The position numbers were made by a program, and so were the translations under genes. Under the pieces are notes generated by a model that was not told the DNA's origin, did not search any database, and was given only the letters and a program-made list of their open reading frames with translations. From Cyanobacteriota bacterium (lineage in GTDB: Bacteria; Acidobacteriota; Vicinamibacteria; Vicinamibacterales; UBA2999), in assembly GCA_019752015.1 (NCBI GenBank), contig JAIEMQ010000038.1, positions 61,158 through 125,157 on the forward strand: 64,000 bases of DNA, read 5' to 3'. Shown here one piece after another: positions 48,972 to 56,098 of the stretch (the stretch's first letter is position 1; every line of letters starts with the position of its first letter).

Positions 48972-49346
48972 CTAACCGTGACTGTCGATAAAGTCGTCTC
49001 GCGGGTGCGCCGACTGGTAACGATACTCCGTCGGCGACAGCCCGAAGCGATCGCGGAAGTCGCGGCAGAAGTGGCTCGCATCGGCAATGCCGACGCGCGC
49101 CTGGATCTCCTTGACGCGAATGCCGGGATCGCGCAGCAGCACCGCGGCCGCCTGCAGCCGCAGATTGCAGAGCAGTTGTCGTGGTGACGCGCCGAGCACG
49201 CCGCTGCAGAGGCGGCGGAGCTGGCCGTCGGAGACGCCCAGCACGGCGGCCATCTCCGCCACCGTCCATGGCCGCTGCAAATCGGCTTCTATCGCGCGCA
49301 TCAAGGCGCCGATCCGAACTCCAGCCTTGTCCCGCCGACGCGCCAT
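48972..49346 (-). CDS. AraC-family regulator consisting of the DNA-binding domain only
   Basis: 124 aa from ATG 49346 (MARRRDK), with GGAGG 5 nt before it; a TTG 7 codons earlier is less likely. Residues about 18-118 form the double helix-turn-helix: TVAEMAAVLGVSDGQLRRL, then the linker LRLQAAAVLLRDPG, then VKEIQARVGIADASHFCRDF and FGLSPTEYR, the AraC signature. There is no sensory domain, so its activity may be set by abundance, as for MarA/SoxS. It lies 115 bp upstream of the cysteine-rich peptide gene on the same strand and probably controls it. Confidence 0.9.
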   Translation of the reverse strand: MARRRDKAGVRIGALMRAIEADLQRPWTVAEMAAVLGVSDGQLRRLCSGVLGASPRQLLCNLRLQAAAVLLRDPGIRVKEIQARVGIADASHFCRDFRDRFGLSPTEYRYQSAHPRDDFIDSHG

Positions 49347-49478
49347 GAGCGCCTCCGTTGATTGCAACCGACGTGATATCGTTTGGAAGGGATTTTATAT
49401 CATTCAATAGCCATGAACGCACGTCCCGGATCGTCCCGGCGCGACGTCTATCGCAACCTGTTGATATCGCTGCGGTTA

Positions 49479-49508
49479 TTGAATGGGGCCAGATCGATAC
49501 GCTACAGT
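49479..49508 (+). promoter_or_regulatory. Promoter of the XRE regulator gene, predicting a leaderless mRNA
   Basis: TTGAAT (49479-49484), an 18-bp spacer and TACAGT (49503-49508). Transcription would begin at about 49514-49516, on the GTG start codon itself. Confidence 0.5.
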
Positions 49509-49514
49509 GGCCTC

Positions 49515-49889
49515 GTGCCAAAGAGCCGCTGGGGCAACGCGATCGCGTTTCATCTGGCCGAACGCGGTTGGAGCCAGCGGCAGCTCGCCGACAAGGCCTC
49601 GCTGAGGCCCAACACGCTGACCAACCTGATCAAGCACGGGCGCGATTCCGATACCGCCACGCTCTCGCGCATCGCGGCGGCGCTGCAGATCGACCTGGCC
49701 GAGCTGTTCTTGACGCACGAGCAGATCGAGATCCTGCGGTCGCATCGCGAGCATCGCGTCGAGCGGCTGAAAGCGGCGGTGATGCGTGAGCTGTCGGCGA
49801 CGGTGTCGACGGTGGTGCAGAAGGAAGTCGATCGCCTGGCCAGGCTCGAGCGCGACGCCGGCAGCCGTAAACGCGCCGCGAAGCGCTAG
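49515..49889 (+). CDS. XRE-family helix-turn-helix regulator
   Basis: 124 aa from GTG 49515 (MPKSRWGNAIAFHL). Cro/C1-type HTH at about residues 8-62: LAERGWSQRQLADKASLRPNTLTNLIKHG then DTATLSRIAAALQIDLAELF. The C-terminal half is a basic helix (ILRSHREHRVERLKAAVMREL; KEVDRLARLER) that may dimerise. A longer upstream frame exists but overlaps the promoter. The gene is divergent from the araC gene and 30 bp before the GNAT gene, possibly in one transcript with it. DNA target unknown. Confidence 0.85.
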   Translation: MPKSRWGNAIAFHLAERGWSQRQLADKASLRPNTLTNLIKHGRDSDTATLSRIAAALQIDLAELFLTHEQIEILRSHREHRVERLKAAVMRELSATVSTVVQKEVDRLARLERDAGSRKRAAKR

Positions 49890-49919
49890 ACACCGCTGCC
49901 TCGTGTTCCACCGTCCGTC

Positions 49920-50774
49920 ATGACCGACATCCAGATTCGAGATCTCACGACGATCGACGAGTTCCGCCAGGTGGTCGAGCTCGAAAAAACGATCTGGGGT
50001 TACACGGACGCCCATGATCTGTGCACCGTGCCGGTGTTCATCTACACGATGCATCGCGGCGCGACGCTCGTCGGTGCGTTTGCCCCCGACCCTTCGCCTT
50101 CGCGCAGGGCAAGCCGCATGATCGGCTTCGCGTACGCACCCGTCGGCATGAAGAACGGCAGGCCGATGCTGTGGTCGCACATGACCGGCGTCCTGCCCGA
50201 GTGTCGCGGCGGTGTCGGTCTCCGTCTCAAGCTGGCGCAGCGCGAGCGCGCTCTCGCGCGCGGACACGATTTGATCGAGTGGACGTTCGATCCCATGCAG
50301 GCGATGAACGCGCATTTCAATTTCGCGAAGCTCGGCGGCGTCGTCGAGGAGTACGCGCCGAATTTCTACGGCGAGTCCACGAGCGCGCTGCATCGCGGCA
50401 CGCCCACCGATCGCGTGGTCCTCAGCTGGAAGATCGCCGAGCCGCACGTCGTCCGCCGGATCGAGCAGTCATCGTCCGCCATCCGCGTCAAGTCGCACGA
50501 GGTCGCGGCAGCGCCGATCGTTAATGCGACGGTGATGGACGGTGAGTGGCGCAAGACGAAGACGATCAACCTGGCGATCGAGGATCGCCGCGTGTGGATC
50601 GAGATTCCGACCGGATTCACCGAGATGCTGCAACGCGCGCCCGATCGCGCGCTGGCATGGCGGATGGACGTGCGCCAGATGTTCGAGGAGTACCTGGCGA
50701 AGGGTTATCGCGCCGTCGATTTCGTCCTGCAGCGTGAAGCAGGCTTCGGCAGGTATTTATTAGCCAAAGACTGA
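49920..50774 (+). CDS. GNAT-superfamily N-acetyltransferase
   Basis: 284 aa, resembling the COG3375 type of predicted acetyltransferases. The N-terminal region has QVVELEKTIWGY (about 17-28). The acetyl-CoA-binding core is around LWSHMTGVLPECRGGVGLRLKLAQR (about 83-107, pieces MTGVLPECRGGVG and LRLKLAQRERAL). WTFDPMQAMNAHFNFAKLGGVVEEY is the family-specific block, in the pieces WTFDPMQAMNAHFN and FAKLGG. A short in-frame insertion, DPSPSRRAS (residues about 57-65), is encoded by an interspersed repeat and interrupts the strand GAFAP...MIGFAYAP. The substrate is unknown. Confidence 0.85.
   Translation: MTDIQIRDLTTIDEFRQVVELEKTIWGYTDAHDLCTVPVFIYTMHRGATLVGAFAPDPSPSRRASRMIGFAYAPVGMKNGRPMLWSHMTGVLPECRGGVGLRLKLAQRERALARGHDLIEWTFDPMQAMNAHFNFAKLGGVVEEYAPNFYGESTSALHRGTPTDRVVLSWKIAEPHVVRRIEQSSSAIRVKSHEVAAAPIVNATVMDGEWRKTKTINLAIEDRRVWIEIPTGFTEMLQRAPDRALAWRMDVRQMFEEYLAKGYRAVDFVLQREAGFGRYLLAKD
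50090..50115. repeat. Interspersed repeat inside the GNAT coding sequence
   Basis: CCCTTCGCCTTCGCGCAGGG then CAAGCC: this is a form of the CCCTTCGAC...CAGGG(CAAGC) repeat also seen at 63185-63229, before tonB and in rluD. The frame is kept. Confidence 0.6.
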
Positions 50775-50848
50775 GGTCCGCCTGAAGGCGGACCCTCACA
50801 GGAATACGCTTCGAGAGATCTTGTGAGGGTCCGGCTTTAGCCGGACCT
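50772..50848. repeat. Paired REP-like hairpins between convergent genes (BIME-like)
   Basis: TGAGGTCCGCC-TGAA-GGCGGACC, then CTCACA, a 21-nt centre, TGTGAG, and GGTCCGGCT-TT-AGCCGGACC, then TCA. The two hairpins sit head to head, and CTCACA/TGTGAG plus the outer TGAGGTCC/GGACCTCA allow one larger stem. It covers the whole gap between the GNAT and HIT genes and could terminate both. Confidence 0.8.
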
Positions 50849-51189
50849 CACCCGGGAGGCCAACTCAACGTGCGGCCGCCGAGCACATGCAGGTGAATGT
50901 GAAACACCGTCTGGCCCGCCTGCGCGTTGCAGTTGAAGACGGTGCGGTAGCCCGGGCCGTCGTGGCCGCGCTCCTTGGCGATCTTCGCGCCGGTCCTCAC
51001 CATGGCGCCGACCAGATCGTCGTCGCCCGCCGTTAGATCATTGAGGGTTGCCACGTGCTTCTTCGGCACGACCAGCACGTGCATCGGCGCCTGCGGATTG
51101 ATGTCGTTGAAGGCGATCAGGCGATCGTCCTCGTAGACCTTCGACGCCGGGATCTCGCCGGCGATGATCTTGCAGAACAGGCAGGCCAC
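50848..51189 (-). CDS. HIT-family nucleotide hydrolase (HinT-like)
   Basis: 113 aa. The histidine triad HIHLHVL (about 97-103) is complete, with FCKIIAGEIPASKVYEDD at the start (about 5-22) and the typical FNDINPQAPMHVLVVPKKH (about 27-45). HinT proteins hydrolyse purine nucleoside phosphoramidates and aminoacyl-AMP. Cys3 and Cys6 give a partial zinc site seen in some bacterial members. Last gene of the thiD-moaED-prfA-prmC minus-strand run, 38 bp after prmC. Confidence 0.94.
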   Translation of the reverse strand: MACLFCKIIAGEIPASKVYEDDRLIAFNDINPQAPMHVLVVPKKHVATLNDLTAGDDDLVGAMVRTGAKIAKERGHDGPGYRTVFNCNAQAGQTVFHIHLHVLGGRTLSWPPG

Positions 51190-51213
51190 AGATTAGACAC
51201 CGATTAAACACAG
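51185..51213. repeat. CCACAGATTAGACACCGATT-type short repeat
   Basis: Second instance of the word family at 26295-26323 (GATTAGACAC, ACACAGA). It lies between the prmC and HIT genes and overlaps the HIT start. Confidence 0.5.
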
Positions 51214-51227
51214 ACTGTGCGTGTTTG

Positions 51228-52097
51228 TCACGCGACGATCTTCCGCTCGATGATCGCGACGCGCGGAATGTTCTGCAGGTCGTTGCTGATCCCGGCGAGC
51301 TTCAGCGCCGGATAGCTCGCGACCAGATCGGCGACGGCGTCGGCCTGGTCGTAGCCGATCTCCATCAGCAGCGTGCCGCCGGGCGTGAGATAGGCCGTGG
51401 CGAGGTCGACGATCTGACGGATATCGCGAAAGCCATCCTCGCCCGACACCAGCGCGATTGCCGGTTCGTACTCGCGGACTTCCGGCGCGAGATTCTGGTA
51501 GTCGCGCTCCGTCACGTACGGCGGGTTGGCGAGAATGAAGTCGAACTTCTCGGTGGAGCCGGTGAGGTACGCCGCCTCGCGAAACGCGATGCGATCCGAC
51601 ACGCCGTGCCGGCCCGCGTTCTGCTGCGCGATGCGCAGCGCATCCTCGGAAATGTCCGTCGCGATCACTTCCACGTACGGCCGCTCCGCCGCCACGGTCA
51701 CGGCAATGCAGCCGCTACCAGTACCGATGTCGGCGACGTGCTGGCGGCGATTCGGCAGGTCCTCCGGCAATCGCGCGAAGAGCTCCTCGACGATCAGCTC
51801 GGTTTCGGGACGCGGGATCAGCACCTTGGGCGTAACGGCGAAATCGCGGCTCCAGAATTCCTGCACGCCGCGGATGTAGGCGGCCGGCTCGCGGCGGGCC
51901 CGCCGTTCGATCAGCGGATCGTACCTGGCGACGAAGTCGGGCGTGACCTCCTCGGTCTCGTGCGCATAGACCATGGAGCGGTCCCAGCCGAGGACGTGGC
52001 GGGCCAACAGGTTGGCGTCGCGGCCGGCCTCGCCGTGCTCGATGCCGGCGGCGACCAGCCGCGCCCGGGCGGAATTGATCTTGTCGCGCAGGTTCAC
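51228..52097 (-). CDS. prmC: Peptide chain release factor N(5)-glutamine methyltransferase
   Basis: It methylates the glutamine of the GGQ motif in release factors RF1 and RF2. 289 aa, with an N-terminal helical domain (1-80) and a SAM-binding Rossmann domain: [13 protein letters not shown] (about 119-131) and the substrate motif NPPYV (about 184-188). [11 protein letters not shown] (about 95-105) is also diagnostic. The start GTG 52097 overlaps the prfA stop, the common prfA-prmC arrangement linking the enzyme with its substrate. Confidence 0.95.
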   Translation of the reverse strand: MNLRDKINSARARLVAAGIEHGEAGRDANLLARHVLGWDRSMVYAHETEEVTPDFVARYDPLIERRARREPAAYIRGVQEFWSRDFAVTPKVLIPRPETELIVEELFARLPEDLPNRRQHVADIGTGSGCIAVTVAAERPYVEVIATDISEDALRIAQQNAGRHGVSDRIAFREAAYLTGSTEKFDFILANPPYVTERDYQNLAPEVREYEPAIALVSGEDGFRDIRQIVDLATAYLTPGGTLLMEIGYDQADAVADLVASYPALKLAGISNDLQNIPRVAIIERKIVA

Positions 52098-53212
52098 TGT
52101 TTTCTCACGGGAGGGCCCATATCGTCGTCGCGATCCGGATCGGTGACGTCACGCAGTTTCTCCGCTGTGTAGTACGTCGTCAAGGCACTAATCAGCTCGT
52201 CGAGACTGCCGTCCAGGACGTTGTGCAGCTGGTGGGTCGTGAAATTGATGCGGTGATCGGTGACGCGGCTTTGCGGAAAATTATAAGTGCGGATCTTTTC
52301 CGAGCGATCGCCGGTGCCGACCTGGCCTTTTCGCTCCCTGGCAATCGCGTCGTTCTGCTTCTGCAGCTCGGCCTCATAGAGGCGGGAGCGCAGCACCTTC
52401 ATCGCCTTGGCGCGGTTTTTCACCTGCGACTTCTCATCCTGCTGCGAGACCACGATGCCGGTGGGGATGTGGGTGATGCGAACCGCGGAATACGTGGTGT
52501 TGACGCTCTGGCCGCCGGGGCCGGACGAGCAGAACGTGTCGATGCGGATGTCCTTGTCCTGGATCTGGATGTCGATCTCGTCCGCTTCCGGCAGCACCGC
52601 GACGGTCGCCGCCGACGTGTGAATGCGGCCGCTCGCCTCGGTCGCCGGCACGCGCTGCACGCGGTGCACGCCGCTCTCGTACTTCAAGCGGCTGTAAGCG
52701 CCGCGGCCTTCGATGCTGACCACGACGTCCTTGATGCCGCCCTGGCCGGCCTCGCTCAGCGACATCAGCTCGATCTTCCAGCGCTGGCGCTCCGCGTAAC
52801 GCGTGTAGCAGCGATACAGATCGCCGGCGAACAGCGCCGCCTCCTCGCCGCCGGTGCCGGCGCGGATTTCGAGCATGACGTTGCGCTCGTCGTTCGGATC
52901 CTTCGGGACCAGGAGGATCTTCAATTCGTCCGAGATGCGCTCCTTGCGGACGTTGAGATCGTTGATCTCCTCGAGCGCGAGATCGCGCATCTCGGGATCG
53001 GTGCCCTTGATCAGCTCTTCGGCGCTCTTGATCTCGCCCTGGATCGCCTTGTACTCGCGGTATTTCTGCACCAGCGGCTCGATCTCCGCGAGCATCTTCG
53101 CCTGCTTGCGATACTCGTTGGCGTCGCTCTGCACCTGCTGCGTGCCGAGCGACGCCATCAGCTCTTCGTACTTCGCCTCCGTCGAGGCGATCTTGTCGAA
53201 CATATCAGGCAT
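52094..53212 (-). CDS. prfA: Peptide chain release factor 1
   Basis: It recognises UAG and UAA stop codons and triggers peptide release. 372 aa. The GGQ motif is in [17 protein letters not shown] (about 239-255), the site methylated by PrmC. The anticodon-mimic PxT motif region contains [13 protein letters not shown] (about 194-206, PAT). The start is ATG 53212 ([10 protein letters not shown]); ATG 53203 would give MFDKIAS and is equally consistent with the family. It lies 24 bp after moaD. Confidence 0.96.
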   Translation of the reverse strand: MPDMFDKIASTEAKYEELMASLGTQQVQSDANEYRKQAKMLAEIEPLVQKYREYKAIQGEIKSAEELIKGTDPEMRDLALEEINDLNVRKERISDELKILLVPKDPNDERNVMLEIRAGTGGEEAALFAGDLYRCYTRYAERQRWKIELMSLSEAGQGGIKDVVVSIEGRGAYSRLKYESGVHRVQRVPATEASGRIHTSAATVAVLPEADEIDIQIQDKDIRIDTFCSSGPGGQSVNTTYSAVRITHIPTGIVVSQQDEKSQVKNRAKAMKVLRSRLYEAELQKQNDAIARERKGQVGTGDRSEKIRTYNFPQSRVTDHRINFTTHQLHNVLDGSLDELISALTTYYTAEKLRDVTDPDRDDDMGPPVRKQ

Positions 53213-53236
53213 TTTTTCTTTGGCGCCCCTGGCGCC

Positions 53237-53482
53237 TTATCCACCGGACACGGGCGGCAGAAAGGCCACTTCGTCGCCGTCGGCGACGGTGGCGGTGAAT
53301 CGCGAGTAGTCGGCGTTGACCGCGCACGAGATCGATTTCTCGTACGCCGACAGCTCCGGGAAGTCCGCAACCAGCGACGACCACACCGCGCCGACATTGG
53401 CGCCGGCGGGCGCGTCGCGCGTCAGCTCGCCGGTGCCGGCAATGTCGCGCAGCCGGGCAAACAGGCGCACGGTCACGCGCAT
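53237..53482 (-). CDS. moaD: Molybdopterin synthase sulfur carrier subunit
   Basis: Ubiquitin-like small subunit that donates sulfur for molybdopterin synthesis. 81 aa from ATG 53482 (MRVTVRLFARLRDIAG). The C-terminus is the obligatory Gly-Gly (PPVSGG), which is thiocarboxylated. VADGDEVAFLPPVSGG is the family end. It overlaps moaE by 10 nt, so the two subunits are translationally coupled. Other moa genes are not in the window. Confidence 0.92.
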   Translation of the reverse strand: MRVTVRLFARLRDIAGTGELTRDAPAGANVGAVWSSLVADFPELSAYEKSISCAVNADYSRFTATVADGDEVAFLPPVSGG

Positions 53483-53943
53483 GCGATGCGCAGCGCCTCC
53501 TCGCGCGCCTCGGCGTTGTCGGGATCGGCGGTCGCGCCTTCGATCCACACGTCGCCGCCGTCGAAGTATTCGTGCTTCCAGATCGGCACGATCTGCTTGA
53601 TGCGCTCGATCGCGTAGCGGCTCGCCGCGAACGCATCGGCGCGATGCGGCGATGCCGCCGCGATCACCACGCTGGCCTCGCCGATGTCCATCCGGCCGAT
53701 GCGATGATGAATCGCCAGCCGCACCGCCGGCCACTTCTCGCGCGCCTCGGTCGCGATCAGATCGAGACCGCGCAGCGCGAGCGGCTCGTACGCTTCATAG
53801 TCGAGGAACAGCACCTTCCGCCCCTTGTTGTGGTCGCGTACCAGTCCGAGGAACACGGCCACCGCGCCGCTACCCGTCGTATCGAGCTCGCGCACGATCG
53901 CGTCCTGATCGAGGGGAGCGGTGGTAATCGCGGTGAGAGGCAT
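53473..53943 (-). CDS. moaE: Molybdopterin synthase catalytic subunit
   Basis: Large subunit of molybdopterin synthase, which converts precursor Z (cPMP) to molybdopterin with MoaD. 156 aa from ATG 53943. Motifs: GAVAVFLGLVRDHNKGRKV (about 26-44), LDYEAYEP (about 47-54), HHRIGRMDIGEASVVIAA (about 79-96), and the lysine-containing PIWKHEYFDGGDVWIEG (about 119-135). The ATG has no strong Shine-Dalgarno sequence; a hairpin lies in the gap to thiD. Confidence 0.93.
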   Translation of the reverse strand: MPLTAITTAPLDQDAIVRELDTTGSGAVAVFLGLVRDHNKGRKVLFLDYEAYEPLALRGLDLIATEAREKWPAVRLAIHHRIGRMDIGEASVVIAAASPHRADAFAASRYAIERIKQIVPIWKHEYFDGGDVWIEGATADPDNAEAREEALRIACA

Positions 53944-53951
53944 CTGGGAAC

Positions 53952-53971
53952 CATCCGGCCAAAGCCGGATG
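53952..53971. other. Hairpin between thiD and moaE
   Basis: CATCCGGC (53952-53959) pairs with GCCGGATG (53964-53971) around CAAA. The stem has no T-run on the minus strand. It is of the same general GGCxxxAGCC style as the REP-like elements elsewhere. Confidence 0.6.
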
Positions 53972-53975
53972 CCAT

Positions 53976-54764
53976 TCAGTATATTCCGCGCCAGAAATGA
54001 TGCAGAGGGCGATGCCCTCTGCCAAGCGGGATGCCGTTTCTGATCGCGCCTTCGACGTAGGCTTTGGCGGCCGGCACCGCGTCGGCAAGCGTCGCGCCCT
54101 TTGCGAGATGCGCCGCGATCGCGGACGCGAACGTGCAGCCGGTGCCGTGCGTGTTGGGGCCTTCGATGCGCGGGCCGACCCACTCGTGGAACTCGCCCTT
54201 CTCGAGCAGGATGTCGATCACTTCGGGGCCCGCGAGATGCCCGCCCTTCATCACCACCGCGCCCGGCTTCAACATCGCGATGCGCCGCGCCGCTTCCTTC
54301 ATGTCCGCGACGGAGGTGATCGACATCTTCGCGAGCACTTCCGCTTCGGGAATGTTTGGCGTGACGACGCGCGCCAGGCGCAACAGTGTCCAGCGAACGG
54401 CATGCACCGCCTCTTCGTCGAGCAGGTGATCGCCGCTCTTGGCCACCATCACCGGATCGACGACGAGATTCGGCAGCTCGAGCGATTCGACCGCGGCGGC
54501 AACCGCTTCGACAATCGTCGAGTTGGCGAGCATGCCGGTCTTGACCGCGTCGCAGCCGAGATCGGAGACCACGGCCTCGATCTGCCGGGTCACAAAGTCG
54601 TCGGGGACGACGTGCACGCCCTCGACGCCGAGGGTGTTTTGCGCGGTCAGCGCCGTGATCGCCGAGGTGCCGTAGACGCCGTGGGCGGCGAAGGTCTTCA
54701 GATCGGCCTGGATGCCGGCCCCGCCCCCTGAGTCGGATCCCGCAATTGTCAGCGCGGTAGGCAT
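53976..54764 (-). CDS. thiD: Hydroxymethylpyrimidine/phosphomethylpyrimidine kinase
   Basis: It phosphorylates HMP and HMP-P for thiamine synthesis. 262 aa from ATG 54764. Motifs: [19 protein letters not shown] (about 6-24), VKTGML (about 76-81), [10 protein letters not shown] (about 104-113) and the anion-hole and catalytic aspartate region [14 protein letters not shown] (about 208-221, where family members usually have GTGCT preceded by Asn-Thr-His). The GAGGGG before the ATG is supplied by an interspersed repeat (54766-54790). No TPP riboswitch fits in the 43-bp gap to bioY. No other thi genes are nearby. Confidence 0.94.
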   Translation of the reverse strand: MPTALTIAGSDSGGGAGIQADLKTFAAHGVYGTSAITALTAQNTLGVEGVHVVPDDFVTRQIEAVVSDLGCDAVKTGMLANSTIVEAVAAAVESLELPNLVVDPVMVAKSGDHLLDEEAVHAVRWTLLRLARVVTPNIPEAEVLAKMSITSVADMKEAARRIAMLKPGAVVMKGGHLAGPEVIDILLEKGEFHEWVGPRIEGPNTHGTGCTFASAIAAHLAKGATLADAVPAAKAYVEGAIRNGIPLGRGHRPLHHFWRGIY

Positions 54765-54765
54765 A

Positions 54766-54790
54766 CCCCTCGACTTCGCTCGGGGCGAGC
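54766..54790. repeat. CCCCTCGACTTCGCTCGGGG repeat between thiD and bioY
   Basis: It is a copy of the CTCGACTTCGCTCGGG element found before tonB and in rluD. It occupies most of the 43-bp divergent gap and, read on the minus strand, gives thiD its GAGGGG ribosome-binding site. Confidence 0.7.
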
Positions 54791-54807
54791 CGGTATCATT
54801 CACTCCC

Positions 54808-55416
54808 ATGACATCACGACCTGTGGTCTCGCATGCGTCGACGATTCTCGATCAGGTCAGCATGCGCGCGGCGTCCGCCAACGCGTGGACCGGCGTGCAG
54901 ATGCTGTCGGTGCTGTTCGTCACCGTGTTGACCGCATCCGCATCGCAGCTGAGCTTCCCGCTGCCGTTCACGCCGGTGCCGTTCACGATCCAGCCGATGG
55001 TCGTGCTGATCGGCGCGGCCGCGCTCGGCTCGCGCCTCGGCGCGCTCGCACAGATCTTTTATCTCATGCTCGGCATCGCCGGGCTGCCGGTGTTTGCGTT
55101 CTCGCCGGAGCTGCCGCAGGGCATCGCGCGCCTGATGGGCCCGACCGGCGGCTACCTGATGGCCTATCCGATCGCCGCGTTCGTCACGGGTCTGCTTGCG
55201 GAGAACGGTTTCGATCGCCGCTACTTCACGTCGATCGTGGCGATGAGCGCCGGCCTCTCGGTGATCTTCGCCGGCGGCGTGCTGTGGATCGCGCGCGTCG
55301 CGGGCATCGAAACCGCGCTCGCGACCGGCCTGTATCCCTTCATCGTTGTTGACGTGATCAAAGTTGTCGCGGCCGGTCTCGTTCTGCCGACAGCATGGAA
55401 ATTCCTGCGCCACTGA
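54808..55416 (+). CDS. bioY: Biotin transporter BioY (ECF substrate-binding component)
   Basis: Membrane S-component that takes up biotin, alone or with an ECF module. 202 aa from ATG 54808, about six spans. Diagnostic sequences: [23 protein letters not shown] (about 52-74, pieces [10 protein letters not shown] and [12 protein letters not shown]), AGLPVFAF (about 90-97) and [18 protein letters not shown] (about 111-128). No ECF ATPase or T-component is in the window. A -10-like TATCAT lies about 10 nt before the ATG. The methyltransferase gene overlaps its end by 22 nt. Confidence 0.93.
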   Translation: MTSRPVVSHASTILDQVSMRAASANAWTGVQMLSVLFVTVLTASASQLSFPLPFTPVPFTIQPMVVLIGAAALGSRLGALAQIFYLMLGIAGLPVFAFSPELPQGIARLMGPTGGYLMAYPIAAFVTGLLAENGFDRRYFTSIVAMSAGLSVIFAGGVLWIARVAGIETALATGLYPFIVVDVIKVVAAGLVLPTAWKFLRH

Positions 55417-56069
55417 CACGCACGGCGCTCGCGCTCATCGCCAGCGCCATCTTCATCGCACTGCCTCACGCACAGGGACAGCAACAGGGCGGCCATCCCG
55501 GCCGCCTGTTTCCGCCGTCCGATCTCGGCCTGCTCGACGCGCCCGATCGCGATCTGTGGCAGCGGCCCGATCAGATCATGGACGCGCTCGGCATCGCCGA
55601 CGCCTCGGTGGTCGGCGACATCGGCGCCGGCAGCGGCTGGTTCACGATTCGCCTGGCGCGCCGCGTCGGGCCGCGCGGTCTCGTTTACGCCGAGGACGTG
55701 CAGAAGGAAATGATCAACGCGATCCTGCGCCGCGTCGGCCGCGAGGGCTTCAACAACGTCAGGCCGTTATTGGGATCGAACAACGATCCGAAATTGCCGG
55801 CCGCGTCGCTCGACGCGGTTCTGATGGTTGATGCGTACCACGAAGTCGAGGATCGCGTGACGATGCTCGCCAATCTCGCGAAGGCGCTCAAGCCGGGCGG
55901 ACGATTAGGGATCGTCGACTTCAGGCTGGACGGCACGGGACCCGGCCCCGATCCGGAGGAGCGCGTCCGCCCCGACGTCGTGGTCGCGGACGCAACGCGG
56001 GCCGGGCTGAAGCTGATCCGCCAGGAACCGTTTCTGCCGTATCAGTACTTCTTGATCTTCGGGAAGTAG
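55395..56069 (+). CDS. Exported class I SAM-dependent methyltransferase-like protein
   Basis: 224 aa. A signal peptide precedes the domain (residues 1-28, [20 protein letters not shown]). The Rossmann core is intact, with [22 protein letters not shown] (about 72-93, in the pieces [13 protein letters not shown] and RLARRVGP), YAEDVQ (acidic end of strand 2) and [15 protein letters not shown] (about 138-152). Secreted methyltransferases of this type recur in acidobacterial and proteobacterial genomes without known substrate. SAM is not expected outside the cytoplasm, so either export is false or the fold has another use. Starts inside bioY. Confidence 0.82.
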   Translation: MEIPAPLTRTALALIASAIFIALPHAQGQQQGGHPGRLFPPSDLGLLDAPDRDLWQRPDQIMDALGIADASVVGDIGAGSGWFTIRLARRVGPRGLVYAEDVQKEMINAILRRVGREGFNNVRPLLGSNNDPKLPAASLDAVLMVDAYHEVEDRVTMLANLAKALKPGGRLGIVDFRLDGTGPGPDPEERVRPDVVVADATRAGLKLIRQEPFLPYQYFLIFGK

Positions 56070-56098
56070 TTCAAAGTTTAACGTTTCAAGTTTAAAGG

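Noticed and set aside
54002..54022. GCAGAGGGC-GAT-GCCCTCTGC palindrome in the end of thiD as another inserted repeat
   Set aside because: It encodes the conserved GRGHxPLxHF end of ThiD, so it is probably native coding sequence that happens to be palindromic.
54765..54807. TPP or biotin riboswitch in the thiD-bioY gap
   Set aside because: The gap is 43 bp and mostly an interspersed repeat; no riboswitch core can fit.
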